DNA of 20,726 nucleotides from an uncultured Marmoricola sp. Its GTDB lineage: Bacteria > Actinomycetota > Actinomycetes > Propionibacteriales > Nocardioidaceae. The notes beneath the pieces are model-generated. The model worked only from the letters and a program-made list of their open reading frames with translations. It ran no database searches and had not been told where the DNA came from. Shown here in pieces: positions 1-9,390 of the stretch. The stretch is from positions 1 to 20,726 of the forward strand of contig CALMMO010000353.1 of assembly GCA_937868455.1 (NCBI GenBank), read 5' to 3'. How positions within the stretch are numbered: position 1 is the stretch's first letter; each line of letters opens with the position of its first letter. The position numbers were made by a program, and so were the translations under genes.

Positions 1-55
1 AAACCCTCAGAACTAATCAACGAGCTCATTTTGCAATGACCCTGCGAGCCCACCC
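1..55. other. short non-coding left edge downstream of recD
   Basis: This is the stretch beyond the recD stop and its repeat. I see no convincing start, ribosome binding site or protein-like reading frame entering from the left on either strand. It is too short to say what follows recD. Confidence 0.5.
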
Positions 56-92
56 AGGTTTACTTGTGACTTTGACACCCACAAAAAGTCAC
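56..92 (-). repeat. palindromic repeat, copy A, at the recD 3' end
   Basis: Positions 56-73 read AGGTTTACTTGTGACTTT on the plus strand, identical to the core of the copies near 9285 and 12150; with the preceding C at 55 the identity is 19 nt. On the recD strand an inverted repeat is formed by GTGACTTT (92-85) and AAAGTCAC (73-66) around an 11-nt loop. The recD TGA (91-89) lies inside the first arm. The GC-rich second half of the longer copies is missing here. It could act as the recD terminator, but no clear T-tract follows. Confidence 0.7.
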
Positions 93-1846
93 CCAAGCGC
101 GCGAGTGATGCGCGCGGCAAGCCCAGTGGCTCGCCGGGCGGGCCGGGCTACGGCGGCACGCAAGGATTCCTCGGTGGTGATTACTCGCACTCTGCTTTGG
201 GCGCGAGTGAGTGCGGTGTAGAGGAGTTCGCGGGTCAGCGTGCGCGAATCTGGTTCGGGCAGCAAAACCGTCACCTGGTCGAACTGGCTGCCTTGGCTTC
301 GGTGCACCGTCATCGCGTGTGCAGTGTCGACTTCGGCCAGCCTGGTCAAGCTGAGCACGCGCCCTGCCGCGGTGCCGTCGGCAAAGACGGCGTGGAGCCC
401 GGAGGCGGCGTTGCCACCACGGAGTACGACGCCGGTATCACCGTTCCACAACTTGAGCCCGTGATCGTTCTTGTTCACGATGAGTGGTTGGCCGGAGTAC
501 CAGTAGGGGAACCACTCACGCCCGGTGCGCTCAAGCAACCAGCGCTCAATCTGGCGGTTCCAGTGGCCCACCCCAAATGGTCCCTCACGGTGAGCGCACA
601 GGAGTCGGTGGGACTCCAGGGCAGCCAAGGATGCGCCGATGTCGCCCGATTCGGCGGCAACGAGCAGGGCTAGCGAAGGGGGTTCGATCGCGGCACGGAT
701 TGCCTCGACATCGGAGGGTTCGATCAGTTCGACTCCCTCATCTCCTGAGCACAGCAGATCCCAGGCAGCATCGGCGTCCCCTTCGCGTACGGCGGCGCTG
801 AGCCGCCCGATCGCATCACCAAACCGGAAGGCTCGGGTGAGTTCACTCACCGGTGAGTCAACAGTGGGGCCGAAGCCACTGACGAGGTCTTGCAAGACCG
901 CACCAGCTTCAACGCTGGTCAACTGGTGGGGGTCGCCGACCAGGATCAACCTGGCGTCGGGTCGCACCGACTCGATCAAGCGGGCCATGTGGGTGATCGA
1001 GACCATCGAGGTTTCATCGACGACAACCACGTCGTGGGGCAGTCGGTTGTGTCGGTCATGACGGAACCTGGTCGAGGACTCGCGGCGAAAGCCCAAGAGT
1101 CTGTGCAATGTCGAGGCGCTCAGGTCGTGAAGCCCGTCTCGGTAGGCGACTGGAAAGTCTGGTTGAGCCGCGGAGTCGGCGATTGCCTGGGTCATTCGAG
1201 CCGCTGCCTTTCCGGTCGGTGCAGCTAGGGCGATGCGCAACGGGCGCACTGATGAGGCCTGCAGTGCAGCCAGGAGGCGCGCCAACGTGGTGGTCTTGCC
1301 CGTGCCGGGCCCACCAGTGATGACCGAGGTGAGTCGGCGCACCGACGCCTGGGCCACCTGGCGCTGCTCGGAGTAGGTCTCCCCCACGAACAGTTCGTCT
1401 AGGGCGTGTTGGAGTCTGGCTTCGTCGTACGCAGCCACCGAACCCGAACGACGCGCTAACAAGTCGGAGACCACAGCGCCTTCTTCGCGCCAGTAGCGGG
1501 AAAGGTAGAACAGGTCTCCCTCAACACAGATCACCCCGGTGCGCACGAGGGCCGAGTTGGTCACCGCCGCACGCCACCCATCAGGGGTGATGCTGGGGCC
1601 CTCGCGGAGTTCTGCTGGCTCACTCAAACTCAGACACACGGATCCGAGTCGGGCAGCCCGAACCAGCATCGCCAGCGCCAACAGCGCAAGGTCGTCAGAT
1701 TCGGCTGCCAAGGCGCCCACACGTCGAGCCACGTGCACATCGGCCGCTTCGATCACCCCCGCCTTGTTGAGGCGAGCCAGTTGGTCATCACCGCGCAACA
1801 CCAACCTGCGGTCGAAGGCGTCGACTGGTTCAAAGACTTCGCTCAC
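89..1846 (-). CDS. recD: RecBCD enzyme subunit RecD (exodeoxyribonuclease V alpha, 5'-3' helicase)
   Basis: This is the fast 5'-3' helicase motor of the RecBCD double-strand-break repair nuclease, a cytoplasmic superfamily 1B helicase. Visible motifs in the 585 residues: Walker A GGPGTGKTT (178-186), motif Ia AAPTGKAAARM (208-218), Walker B VVDETSM (275-281), GDPHQL motif III (304-309), and C-terminal motifs TVHRSQGSQFDQV (513-525) and YTALTRA (543-549). The length is close to the roughly 600 residues usual for RecD, and the N-terminal region that contacts RecB is present. It starts with GTG at 1846, overlapping the recB stop as GTGA, so translation is probably coupled. The stop lies in a repeat arm. 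It is the last gene of the recC-recB-recD operon. RecD2 is an alternative family, but the recC and recB neighbours settle RecD. Confidence 0.96.
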   Translation of the reverse strand: MSEVFEPVDAFDRRLVLRGDDQLARLNKAGVIEAADVHVARRVGALAAESDDLALLALAMLVRAARLGSVCLSLSEPAELREGPSITPDGWRAAVTNSALVRTGVICVEGDLFYLSRYWREEGAVVSDLLARRSGSVAAYDEARLQHALDELFVGETYSEQRQVAQASVRRLTSVITGGPGTGKTTTLARLLAALQASSVRPLRIALAAPTGKAAARMTQAIADSAAQPDFPVAYRDGLHDLSASTLHRLLGFRRESSTRFRHDRHNRLPHDVVVVDETSMVSITHMARLIESVRPDARLILVGDPHQLTSVEAGAVLQDLVSGFGPTVDSPVSELTRAFRFGDAIGRLSAAVREGDADAAWDLLCSGDEGVELIEPSDVEAIRAAIEPPSLALLVAAESGDIGASLAALESHRLLCAHREGPFGVGHWNRQIERWLLERTGREWFPYWYSGQPLIVNKNDHGLKLWNGDTGVVLRGGNAASGLHAVFADGTAAGRVLSLTRLAEVDTAHAMTVHRSQGSQFDQVTVLLPEPDSRTLTRELLYTALTRAQSRVRVITTEESLRAAVARPARRATGLAARITRALG

Positions 1847-4800
1847 GACGCACCTCCGTCGAGCAAGTCGGAGAGTTCCTCAACGAGCGCGACTGGCGGA
1901 TGCCAGACGAACACCCCGCAGGGTTGGTCATCAATGATCGGGGTCTCTGGCCCACACATACCGCGGAGGTAGAGATAGAGCACCCCACCCAGGTCACGCG
2001 TCGGGTCATAGTCAGGCAGTCGCCAACGCAAGAAGCGGTGCAGCACCACGGCATAGAGCAGTGCTTGGAGGGGATAGTCACTGCGGCCCATGGCGGCATC
2101 AAGTGCTGCCGGGGTGTAAGCAGCCGAGGTCAGGGGTTCGTCGAAGGTCCCCAACCAGTTGGTTTTGTAGTCGACCACCAGGTAGCGCCCATCGACTCGC
2201 AAAACCACGTCAACAGACCCGGTCAGGTAGCCCCGAAGATCTTGTTCGCCGAGCAGTGGATTTGCCAAAGCATCGGCCCAGGCGCGAACCGGGTCATCCT
2301 CGTTGAGGTGCTTGCGCAACAGCGGTGCAACATCGCGCAACTGCACGCCAGTCGTGCTCAAGCCGAGGTCACCACCACCCAAAGGCAACTCGAAATCCAG
2401 CTCACAGAGCCTGTCGCGCAACGGGATCTGCGCCAGAGTGCGCCCTTGTGCGGCGGGACCCAAAGGGGTCTGGCACACCGCAACCAACGCATCAGCCAAA
2501 AGATCCCGATCTACCTCTTGAGGCCAGTTGATCCACTCGTCGTCAATGCGGGCAGCAAGTTCGGCCCGCAAATCACCCCCATGACCGGTTGGGTCAGCGT
2601 GCTCAAGCACCGCGTGCACCAACGAACCAAATTGCGCACCGGAGGGCAGGTCGGCCATCGGTGACGGCACGTGTTCGGCACCGTCTGCCTGGGCAACCAC
2701 TAGCACTTCAGGCAGGCTCTCGTCGTCGAGCACCTCGACCTCTGGCTCACTCCCGACTGCGGCATCGTGCGCGGGCGCGGCCAGGGAGGAGTACGACGTG
2801 CGACGCCAGCCATGATCGATCTCTCGATCAAATCTGCGGCTTGAGAGTGCAGCCGCCGGTGGCGCCGCAATGCCGGGCACTAGTGACGGAATATCGGCCC
2901 GCTCCAAGCTGAATGCGCCATGGTTGGCCCAGGCACCCATCCATACAACAGCAGAGGTGTCATCGAGCACGGAATGCGATGTGGGGACCTCACCCTGACC
3001 ACGTTTGCGGCCGAAGATCAGCCGGTTGAGTTCGGACGTCGCGGTGTTATTGGTCGGCGCCCACCACGCGATCAGTTGCGCTTGGGCACGCGTCATTGCG
3101 ACGTACAACAAGCGCAGCCGCTCACCTAGCTCTTCTGCGTTAGCCCGGCGATCCAGCGCGTCGGGGCGGTCTTCGTGCCCGCCAACGTGCAGCACACGTT
3201 GCCCAGCGTCATCGTGGTACTCAATGAGTTCATCACGGCCCTCACCTGGCCATCGATCAAAGGTGAAGGGCAACATCACGATGGGGTATTCCAACCCCTT
3301 GCTGCCATGGATGGTGACTAGTTGCACCGCATGCGCGTCACTGTCGAGGCGTCGAGTGCGCTCCCCGCTCACCTCATCTCGATCTTCGCGCATTTGCTCT
3401 TGAAGCCAGGCGACCAAGGCGACGGCCCCCGCCCGACCATCAATGACTTCTCGGTGCAACACCTCGGCCAAATGCCGCAGGTCGGTGAGGTCGCGTTCGC
3501 CATTGACGGTGCCTAGTAGGCGTGCATCCATGCCTGCCTCTAGTGCGGCTTCGAACACCGCCGCAATGCCGCGCGATCTGAAGAGGTCGAGCCAGTCGCG
3601 CACCGCCGAGGCCAACTCCTCGGTCAATGCTTCACCGCCTGCCGCAAGCGAGTCGATGGTGTGCCCGAAGAAGGGTGTGAGCGCTGCGGCGCGCACGCGG
3701 TCAGTGCGGTGTGGTTGCTCGACAGCCTGCAGCAAGGTGAGCCAATCGGCGGCCGCACTTGTGCCAAACACTGTGCCCGAACCGCCGAGCACCGACGGGA
3801 TGCCCAACAGCGTCAGTTGTTCCCGAACGACAGCAAGTTGATAGCGCGCATAGGCAAGTACGGCGATGTCACCAGCATCGAGCACCCGGCGCTCCGGAGT
3901 TCCGTCGGCCAGGGTGACTTCAAAAGTGGTGCCGTCGTTGAGCAGGTTGTGAACGGCAGCCGCTAGGTCTTTGGCGACGTGAGTTCGCGCCACAGCGATT
4001 GAAAGTGGTTTGTCGAGCGCGGCCTTATCAACCATTGAGCGCGTCAGAGCTCGCAACCGGAACGGCAGGGTGTTGGGTCCGGCCAGTCGTGAGGCCTGCT
4101 GGTTGGCCGCCACCCGGCGCACGACGATTTCGGGATCACCCAACTGAGCACCCTCGAGGAGCACGTTGACGCAATCGAGCACGGGAGCATCGGTGCGGTA
4201 GTTGCGGGTCAAGGTGGCGGTGTGGACCGCCACCTGCTTGGCCTGCAGGTAGGTGAACACGTCACCACCCCGGAAGGCGTAGATCGCCTGCTTAGGGTCA
4301 CCGATCAACACCAAAGTCGGCTTGGCTTCCCCTAGCGGAACATCGTGGAACGCCCGCTCAAACACGTTCCATTGAGTGGGGTCGGTGTCTTGGAACTCAT
4401 CGACCAAGACCACACTCCACCGGTTGCGCATGCGCTGGCGCGCCAACGAGTCTGGGGCCTCCAGGGCGTCAGCGAGTTGCTGGAGCAAGTCGTCGTAAGA
4501 GAGCAAACCGAGTCGGCGCTTGCGGCGACCGAACTCCTCGCGCACTGCCTGAGCGAATCTCACTTTGCGTGCTGCCGTGGATGCCGGGTGCGCATCGAGA
4601 GGCTCGAGTCGGGCCAGCGGGTTGCTCAAGGCTGCTTTGATCGCCAGTTGTCGAGCGGTTTGGATGCTCAGTTGGGCCGCAACTTGGGCGGCGTCAGGCC
4701 CGCGAACTTCGTTGAGATAGAGGTCATCAACCACCTCATCGAGAAGATCGTCAAGGTCGTCGACCAGCCTGGCGTTGGGATCGGTGTCACCGGCTACGCC

Positions 4801-5193
4801 GAGGCCTCGCAACACGGTGTGACAGAACTGATGGATCGTCACGATCGCGGCTCCGTCAAAGCCAGACAATGCCTCGCGCAGGCGCTGCAATCTGGCTAGG
4901 CGCTCGGGTTCATCGACAGCTAGCAACAGTTTGAGCAAGACGTCCCCACGGTCATCTTGATCCGCCAAGGCACGCTCAGCCTCCACAAGTCTGGCCCGAA
5001 CCTTGTCGCGCAGCTCTTGGCTGGCAGCTCGCCCAAATGTCACAACCAGCATGTCGTCAAGTGCGACGTGGCCCTCGGCAACATAGCGAGCGACCAGCGC
5101 GGCGATGGTCCACGTCTTGCCAGTGCCTGCGCTGGCTTCGAGCACAGTCACACCCGGGCTGGGCATCGGGCCAGTGATGTCGAACTCGCGCAT
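1843..5193 (-). CDS. recB: RecBCD enzyme subunit RecB (helicase-nuclease, exodeoxyribonuclease V beta)
   Basis: RecB is the 3'-5' helicase and the only nuclease of RecBCD. In the 1116 residues I see Walker A SAGTGKT (21-27), VDEFQDTD (264-271), GDPKQAIYAFRGGD (298-311), TRNYRT (329-334), VTIHGSKGLEYPIV (626-639) and LLYVAMTRA (695-703), a complete UvrD-like helicase. The C-terminal PD-(D/E)XK nuclease is intact: GSLVHAVLEH (856-865, His860), GSVDVVL (992-998, Asp994) and VVDYKTN (1006-1012, Asp1008, Lys1010), plus a QALLY motif near 1043. I chose ATG at 5193 because MREFDITGPM leads straight into the P-loop, as in the family, and overlaps the recC stop by one base (TGATG). A 63-residue upstream extension is open but is recC in another frame. 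The length compares well with about 1180 in E. coli. The nuclease and helicase both look active. Confidence 0.97.
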   Translation of the reverse strand: MREFDITGPMPSPGVTVLEASAGTGKTWTIAALVARYVAEGHVALDDMLVVTFGRAASQELRDKVRARLVEAERALADQDDRGDVLLKLLLAVDEPERLARLQRLREALSGFDGAAIVTIHQFCHTVLRGLGVAGDTDPNARLVDDLDDLLDEVVDDLYLNEVRGPDAAQVAAQLSIQTARQLAIKAALSNPLARLEPLDAHPASTAARKVRFAQAVREEFGRRKRRLGLLSYDDLLQQLADALEAPDSLARQRMRNRWSVVLVDEFQDTDPTQWNVFERAFHDVPLGEAKPTLVLIGDPKQAIYAFRGGDVFTYLQAKQVAVHTATLTRNYRTDAPVLDCVNVLLEGAQLGDPEIVVRRVAANQQASRLAGPNTLPFRLRALTRSMVDKAALDKPLSIAVARTHVAKDLAAAVHNLLNDGTTFEVTLADGTPERRVLDAGDIAVLAYARYQLAVVREQLTLLGIPSVLGGSGTVFGTSAAADWLTLLQAVEQPHRTDRVRAAALTPFFGHTIDSLAAGGEALTEELASAVRDWLDLFRSRGIAAVFEAALEAGMDARLLGTVNGERDLTDLRHLAEVLHREVIDGRAGAVALVAWLQEQMREDRDEVSGERTRRLDSDAHAVQLVTIHGSKGLEYPIVMLPFTFDRWPGEGRDELIEYHDDAGQRVLHVGGHEDRPDALDRRANAEELGERLRLLYVAMTRAQAQLIAWWAPTNNTATSELNRLIFGRKRGQGEVPTSHSVLDDTSAVVWMGAWANHGAFSLERADIPSLVPGIAAPPAAALSSRRFDREIDHGWRRTSYSSLAAPAHDAAVGSEPEVEVLDDESLPEVLVVAQADGAEHVPSPMADLPSGAQFGSLVHAVLEHADPTGHGGDLRAELAARIDDEWINWPQEVDRDLLADALVAVCQTPLGPAAQGRTLAQIPLRDRLCELDFELPLGGGDLGLSTTGVQLRDVAPLLRKHLNEDDPVRAWADALANPLLGEQDLRGYLTGSVDVVLRVDGRYLVVDYKTNWLGTFDEPLTSAAYTPAALDAAMGRSDYPLQALLYAVVLHRFLRWRLPDYDPTRDLGGVLYLYLRGMCGPETPIIDDQPCGVFVWHPPVALVEELSDLLDGGAS

Positions 5194-8100
5194 CAGTACT
5201 GCCCCTTGGTCAGATGAAGAAGTGGACCCCACACGCGCATAGCCCACGAGTCGAGCCCGGCGCGAACGAGGTCGTCGAGCGGGGTGTTGGCGCCATAGAC
5301 CCGGACAAACGCGGCGTCTTCGACTTCTCCAGGGATCACTGCACGTGGACCTGGATCCCACACCTTTCGTGCCTTCCACCACTGGTCGCGTTCACCCTGT
5401 CGACGTGCCCACGCCAAGCCAGTCTTGAGCGGCAACGGGATCGGCTCCCGTTGGCCCTGGTCAAGGCTGCCCGCCAATGTCTCAAGGTGGGTTAGGGCTT
5501 CTGAGGGCGAAATCGGTCCGAGGTTGACCCGCCGCGCACCCTGGCCATATCTCGCGTGGATCACCGCGCGGGCTGGCTGATCTGTTTGCGCCGCAAGGGC
5601 GAGTACGTCGACCCATGCATCAGCAATCAAACCGGGTCCCATCGATGAGTAGCTCAGCGCCACAATCTGATCGCCGCGCACCCGAGGCACAAACCCTTGG
5701 AGTCGTCGGCTGGCCAGATCGAGCCCAATCTCGACGTCGATCGCCTGAGCGGCCAGGTCGTTGCTAGCGGACTGAACGACACGGCTAGCCGTCGACACGA
5801 TCTTGTGGATCTCCGCGTCGCCGAGTTGTCCAGGCGGGATGTTGCCGCGCAAGCGTTCGGCGTGGAGCACTTGCTCGAGGGTCTGGCCTGCGGAAAGAGC
5901 CTGCACCGCCCGCGCACCGATTGCCCAGCGTTGCAGATTGTCTAACTCAAGGGGGATTGCGTCACTGAGTTGCTCTTCGTCGAAAGCTAAAGCCACGTCT
6001 TGAGCACGCAGGAAAGCCCGAGCCGGGTTGCGCCACCAAGCCTTGATCGCCTCGAGCCCGACCTCGGCGTCTGCCACTTTGTCCAACACACCGGCATCCA
6101 GCGGTGCACCAGGTTGCTGGTGGCGTCTGGCCAACGCACCGGTCAGGCTGATCGCGTCGAAGGAGAACGGTCGGTCGTGTCGCACACTGTCCGGCTGGTC
6201 GCTGGTGTAGTTGCGCTCGCTAAAGGGCTGCAGCGGGTGATGCACCAGGATCTGAGTGCGCACCGGGCCGGAGGCAGTGCGCTCGAGCGCGTCGATGAGT
6301 TCGCCGACAGGCACTGCTGGTGGCCGGTGCTGACCAGAGTGCTCGCTGGCCCCTGAGTAGGTGATGATCAACTGCTGCTGGGCTGACATCACCGCATCGA
6401 GCAACAGTTGGCGATCTTCGCTGCGCGGGTCTCGCTCACCGGTCATGGGCGCCCGAGCCATCACATCGTCGCCATCAACGGTGTTGACCCTGGGGAAGGT
6501 GCCGTCATCGAGGCCGAGCAGGCAGACCACCTTGTGCGGCACCGACCGCATGGGGGTCAGCGTGCACACCGTCAGCGTGCCCGTGCGGAAATTGGAGCGA
6601 GTTGGGCGGCCATCGAGGCGGAACTCAAGCAAAGAACGCACGTCGGCCAAACTGATGTGCACCTCGTCGGCCCCGGTGCCCTCATCGGCGATGTGCATGA
6701 GTTCGCGATCAAACTCCGCCTGCATCCAGGCATCGCGAAGTGAGACCGAGGTGATCGAATCAACCGTGGTCCTCAACGCTGCCATCCAGTCGGGCGCTGG
6801 GCCGGCATGAAGCATCGCCTCAACACCTGATTGCACTCGTTGGACGAGCTCGGCCAACTTGCCAGCCAAGTCAATGTCGCCAGAGGACACCGAGTCGAGT
6901 GGGAGCAGGTGCCCGACCGCGGGCGCCCCGTCTTCGGTCATCGTGACCCCGAGCAGAATCCGGTTGATCCCCTCAAACCATGTGTTTTGCCCGATCCACT
7001 CCAGACCATAAGGCGCGCGATGCTCGGCGCTGAACCCCCAGCGGATGCCTGAATCTCGCAGCCATGCGGACGTGCGCTCCAGGTCGTTCTCATTAAGTGC
7101 GAAACGACGGCGAACGGGCTCAGTGCTGATGAGATCGAGCATCTGAGTCACGCCGGCTCGTCCACTTGCGATGGTCATGAGTTGACGCGCCACACCCAAC
7201 AGCGGGTTGGTGGTGGCGACGCCTCGATCGGCCAGTCGCACCCGCAAACGGTGGGCTGGATGTGACCCGACGCTGGGGAGTCCGGCATCGGCCCCCAGGC
7301 CAAAGGAGGCCTGGATCAACGGCGCGTAGGCCTCCACGTCAGGACACATGATGACGATGTCGCGAGGCTGAAGCGCGGGGTCGTCTTGCAATAACCCCAC
7401 CAGGACCTCGCGCAACACCTCAACTTGTCGAGCCTGCCCGTGACACGCGTGGATCTGCACGCTGTGGTCGTCGGCAGCCAGCACCCGCTGCGGGGCATCT
7501 GGAGTGACATCAGCGGCCAGATCGGTTTGGAGCCACGAGAGGAGGCTGGGGGCACCCGCCGCGACGGGACTGGTGTCGATCGGGGCGCGCTCGCCCACGT
7601 GAGCCAGGCTCCGGGTGAGCTCTCGTGTGTCTCGCCCGAGGCTGGCCAAGAGCGGATGACGAACAATCTGCACCGATGTGTCATCGGCCCGTCGCACCGG
7701 ACCCGCACCCACGACCGACTCGAGTCTTGCCGTCAGCTCCGCAGAGACCTCAGGCAGCCACAGATGCACGTCATGGTGCTCACCCAGGGCGTCAAGCAAT
7801 TCGATCTCGCTGCGAGCTAAACGGGTGTGTCCAAAAAGAGAGAGACGCTCAGGCACGCTGGCCTGCGGACCCTCTCGAAGCGCATCAAGGGTTTGGGTGT
7901 GGCGCTCATGAGGCGCGGGCGCGGAGACCTGATCGATCACGCGACGCCACAACTCGGGCTGCCACAGCAAGTCATCGGCCAGTTGCCCGCCGGCACCATC
8001 GGTCTGCTGGCTGGCTTGCCACTGAGCCAAAAGGAGAGGCCTCTGCTCGGCGTAATTGGCAAACAGGCCAGCCAATCGGCGGGCTAGGGCGTATCGCCGA

Positions 8101-8495
8101 CTGCGACGTACGTCGGCTTCCACCCCAACGTGGAAATGACCCAGGTGCGTGGCAATCGGCCGGCACCAGGGCTCATCTAGAGATGAGTCAATCACTCTGA
8201 GCACGGCCCAGACCAGTCGATCGGGCCGCCAGGGATCCTCACGCTGTGTGCCATTGAGCAGCGCGATCAACGACGAGGGACGGACGAAATCAACCGCCGC
8301 GCACACCCCGTCGCCGCCCCTCTCACCAACACCGAGCCGATGCGAGAGACGCTGAGTCAACCAACGCTCGATGCCCTTGGCCGGGACGACAACCAGCTCA
8401 CGCGCAAACGGATCGGTCGGGCGCTGGGCAAGCAGAGTCGCAAGTTGATCAGCTAGCGCATCGGTGCGCGCTGCTCGATGAATGTGCAGAGCCAA
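5193..8495 (-). CDS. recC: RecBCD enzyme subunit RecC (exodeoxyribonuclease V gamma)
   Basis: RecC is the scaffold of RecBCD; it splits the duplex and, in E. coli, reads Chi in the strand leaving RecB. The 1100-residue length matches E. coli RecC (1122). Family landmarks are the N-terminal VVVPAKGIERWL (35-46), matching the degenerate helicase start of RecC, and the block TLTPMRSVPHKVVCLLGLDDG near 640-660, which corresponds to the RecC PMRxIP...vcllG segment. There is no usable Walker A, as expected for this inactivated helicase fold. The start is TTG at 8495, six bases after a strong GGAGG (8506-8502). The 3' end overlaps recB by one base. The local Chi equivalent cannot be read from this sequence. 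Confidence 0.95.
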   Translation of the reverse strand: MALHIHRAARTDALADQLATLLAQRPTDPFARELVVVPAKGIERWLTQRLSHRLGVGERGGDGVCAAVDFVRPSSLIALLNGTQREDPWRPDRLVWAVLRVIDSSLDEPWCRPIATHLGHFHVGVEADVRRSRRYALARRLAGLFANYAEQRPLLLAQWQASQQTDGAGGQLADDLLWQPELWRRVIDQVSAPAPHERHTQTLDALREGPQASVPERLSLFGHTRLARSEIELLDALGEHHDVHLWLPEVSAELTARLESVVGAGPVRRADDTSVQIVRHPLLASLGRDTRELTRSLAHVGERAPIDTSPVAAGAPSLLSWLQTDLAADVTPDAPQRVLAADDHSVQIHACHGQARQVEVLREVLVGLLQDDPALQPRDIVIMCPDVEAYAPLIQASFGLGADAGLPSVGSHPAHRLRVRLADRGVATTNPLLGVARQLMTIASGRAGVTQMLDLISTEPVRRRFALNENDLERTSAWLRDSGIRWGFSAEHRAPYGLEWIGQNTWFEGINRILLGVTMTEDGAPAVGHLLPLDSVSSGDIDLAGKLAELVQRVQSGVEAMLHAGPAPDWMAALRTTVDSITSVSLRDAWMQAEFDRELMHIADEGTGADEVHISLADVRSLLEFRLDGRPTRSNFRTGTLTVCTLTPMRSVPHKVVCLLGLDDGTFPRVNTVDGDDVMARAPMTGERDPRSEDRQLLLDAVMSAQQQLIITYSGASEHSGQHRPPAVPVGELIDALERTASGPVRTQILVHHPLQPFSERNYTSDQPDSVRHDRPFSFDAISLTGALARRHQQPGAPLDAGVLDKVADAEVGLEAIKAWWRNPARAFLRAQDVALAFDEEQLSDAIPLELDNLQRWAIGARAVQALSAGQTLEQVLHAERLRGNIPPGQLGDAEIHKIVSTASRVVQSASNDLAAQAIDVEIGLDLASRRLQGFVPRVRGDQIVALSYSSMGPGLIADAWVDVLALAAQTDQPARAVIHARYGQGARRVNLGPISPSEALTHLETLAGSLDQGQREPIPLPLKTGLAWARRQGERDQWWKARKVWDPGPRAVIPGEVEDAAFVRVYGANTPLDDLVRAGLDSWAMRVWGPLLHLTKGQY

Positions 8496-8517
8496 AGGTC
8501 ACCTCCCGTGAAGGAGG
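8496..8517 (-). promoter_or_regulatory. recC ribosome binding site inside a small hairpin
   Basis: On the minus strand GGAGG (8506-8502) sits six bases before the TTG start of recC and fixes that start. It is also the 3' arm of an inverted repeat, CCTCC (8517-8513), six-base loop, GGAGG. In RNA this would pair the Shine-Dalgarno sequence itself, which together with the TTG codon could hold RecC translation low. The pairing is seen; the regulatory effect is inference. Confidence 0.5.
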
Positions 8518-8542
8518 CTAGTGGGCGGCACGGACGAAAAGG

Positions 8543-9187
8543 TCAGGATTTGGAAATGGATGTGGACAACCCACACAGGTGCACCAGACGAGCCAGTTCG
8601 GAGTCCAAAATCTCCGGCCCACCACGCCGGGCGATCACAACCATTTCGTTGCCGTTGTCGCGCTCGATGGGGCACGCCGCCAAGATCACGTCCGTCCACG
8701 GATCAGGCAACTCAAACCTGGTGCCGGCGGTGAAATTGGTGGGCCAACACAAGCCCTGCGGCACCGCCTCAGGAGCTGCGGGCGTGCGGTGCACGATCGC
8801 AAAACCTTCACCGTCCCTGCGTAAGCGCATGGCCCAGTCGACGCGGAATGTCTCAGGAATGAGGTCGACCATCTGATTTGTCGCGTTAGCCGGGTTGCGT
8901 GTCATCTCCTCGACTGCTTCGAGATCAAGGGTGAGGTTCGCACCAGCGGCGTACCTCGAAATCCACAGCACCTGCACGCCATCGAGGCCATGCAACGCAC
9001 TGACAATCGCGTCAGGCATGACCCCCTGCTCGGCGCGCACGAACACGTCGTCGACCGCTGAGTCACCCAATCCGTGCTCGACAATCTCGATGGCTTCGAT
9101 GTTGCCGCCTGCGTGACCAATCGCGGTCGCCACACGCCCCAGTGACCCGGGTACGTCGGGCAACTCAACGCGCAACAGATAGGACAC
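8543..9187 (-). CDS. ACT-domain protein with GAF-like C-terminal part, function unknown
   Basis: The 214-residue protein begins with a clear ACT domain (about 1-78): LLRVELPDVPGSLGRVATAI and GGNIEAIEIV are the usual first strand, helix and second strand that bind small ligands such as amino acids. The rest (about 110-210) ends with a pattern like the last strands and helix of GAF domains: WTDVILAACPI, then MVVIARRGG and ELARLVHLCGL. No catalytic motif is visible, so it is probably a ligand sensor or regulator. The start is GTG at 9187 behind AGGAGG, six bases away. It lies 47 bp upstream of recC on the same strand and may share its transcript. Stand-alone ACT proteins of this size occur in other actinobacteria. 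The GAF assignment is by pattern only. Confidence 0.72.
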   Translation of the reverse strand: MSYLLRVELPDVPGSLGRVATAIGHAGGNIEAIEIVEHGLGDSAVDDVFVRAEQGVMPDAIVSALHGLDGVQVLWISRYAAGANLTLDLEAVEEMTRNPANATNQMVDLIPETFRVDWAMRLRRDGEGFAIVHRTPAAPEAVPQGLCWPTNFTAGTRFELPDPWTDVILAACPIERDNGNEMVVIARRGGPEILDSELARLVHLCGLSTSISKS

Positions 9188-9278
9188 GACAAACCTCCTG
9201 GTAACACCTATGACGATATCGCCCCGTGCCTGGGGTGAGGTGCTGTTGTCACGATGTGGTCACGGCGAGAGCAGTGCA

Positions 9279-9343
9279 AAAGTCACAAGTAAACCTGTGA
9301 CTTTGGCGCCTTGCGGGGGAGATCCTCCCCGCAAAGCGCCAAA
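9279..9343 (-). terminator. probable terminator of the permease/acyl-CoA dehydrogenase unit
   Basis: Read on the minus strand, some 47 bases after the acyl-CoA dehydrogenase stop, a 17-bp GC-rich stem (one G-U pair, 8-nt loop) is followed directly by a second 9-bp hairpin ending in TTTT. This is the strongest terminator-like structure in the left half of the window. It is made entirely of repeat copy B. Confidence 0.6.
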
Positions 9344-9357
9344 CATCCGGGTAAAGC
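9279..9357. repeat. palindromic repeat, copy B (two nested hairpins) between acyl-CoA dehydrogenase and ACT gene
   Basis: It contains two inverted repeats. The first is AAAGTCACA (9279-9287), eight bases, TGTGACTTT (9296-9304), nine perfect pairs. The second is a GC-rich stem, 9302-9318 with 9327-9343, seventeen pairs with a single mismatch that is a G-U wobble in minus-strand RNA. The whole unit up to 9357 matches copy C (12084-12165) in inverted orientation, with most differences in the GC-rich stem. Two other genes also end at a copy. Confidence 0.85.
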
Positions 9358-9390
9358 AGAGCTTCCGTGGAAGCAGGCGATCGTGGGGGA

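Noticed and set aside
197..4899. Several long plus-strand frames across recD and recB
   Set aside because: They are shadows in GC-rich coding sequence without ribosome binding sites or family motifs.
5194..5382. 63-residue N-terminal extension of RecB
   Set aside because: The frame is open because it lies opposite codons of recC; the residues are arginine-rich and unlike RecB, while ATG 5193 overlaps the recC stop and leads directly to the P-loop.
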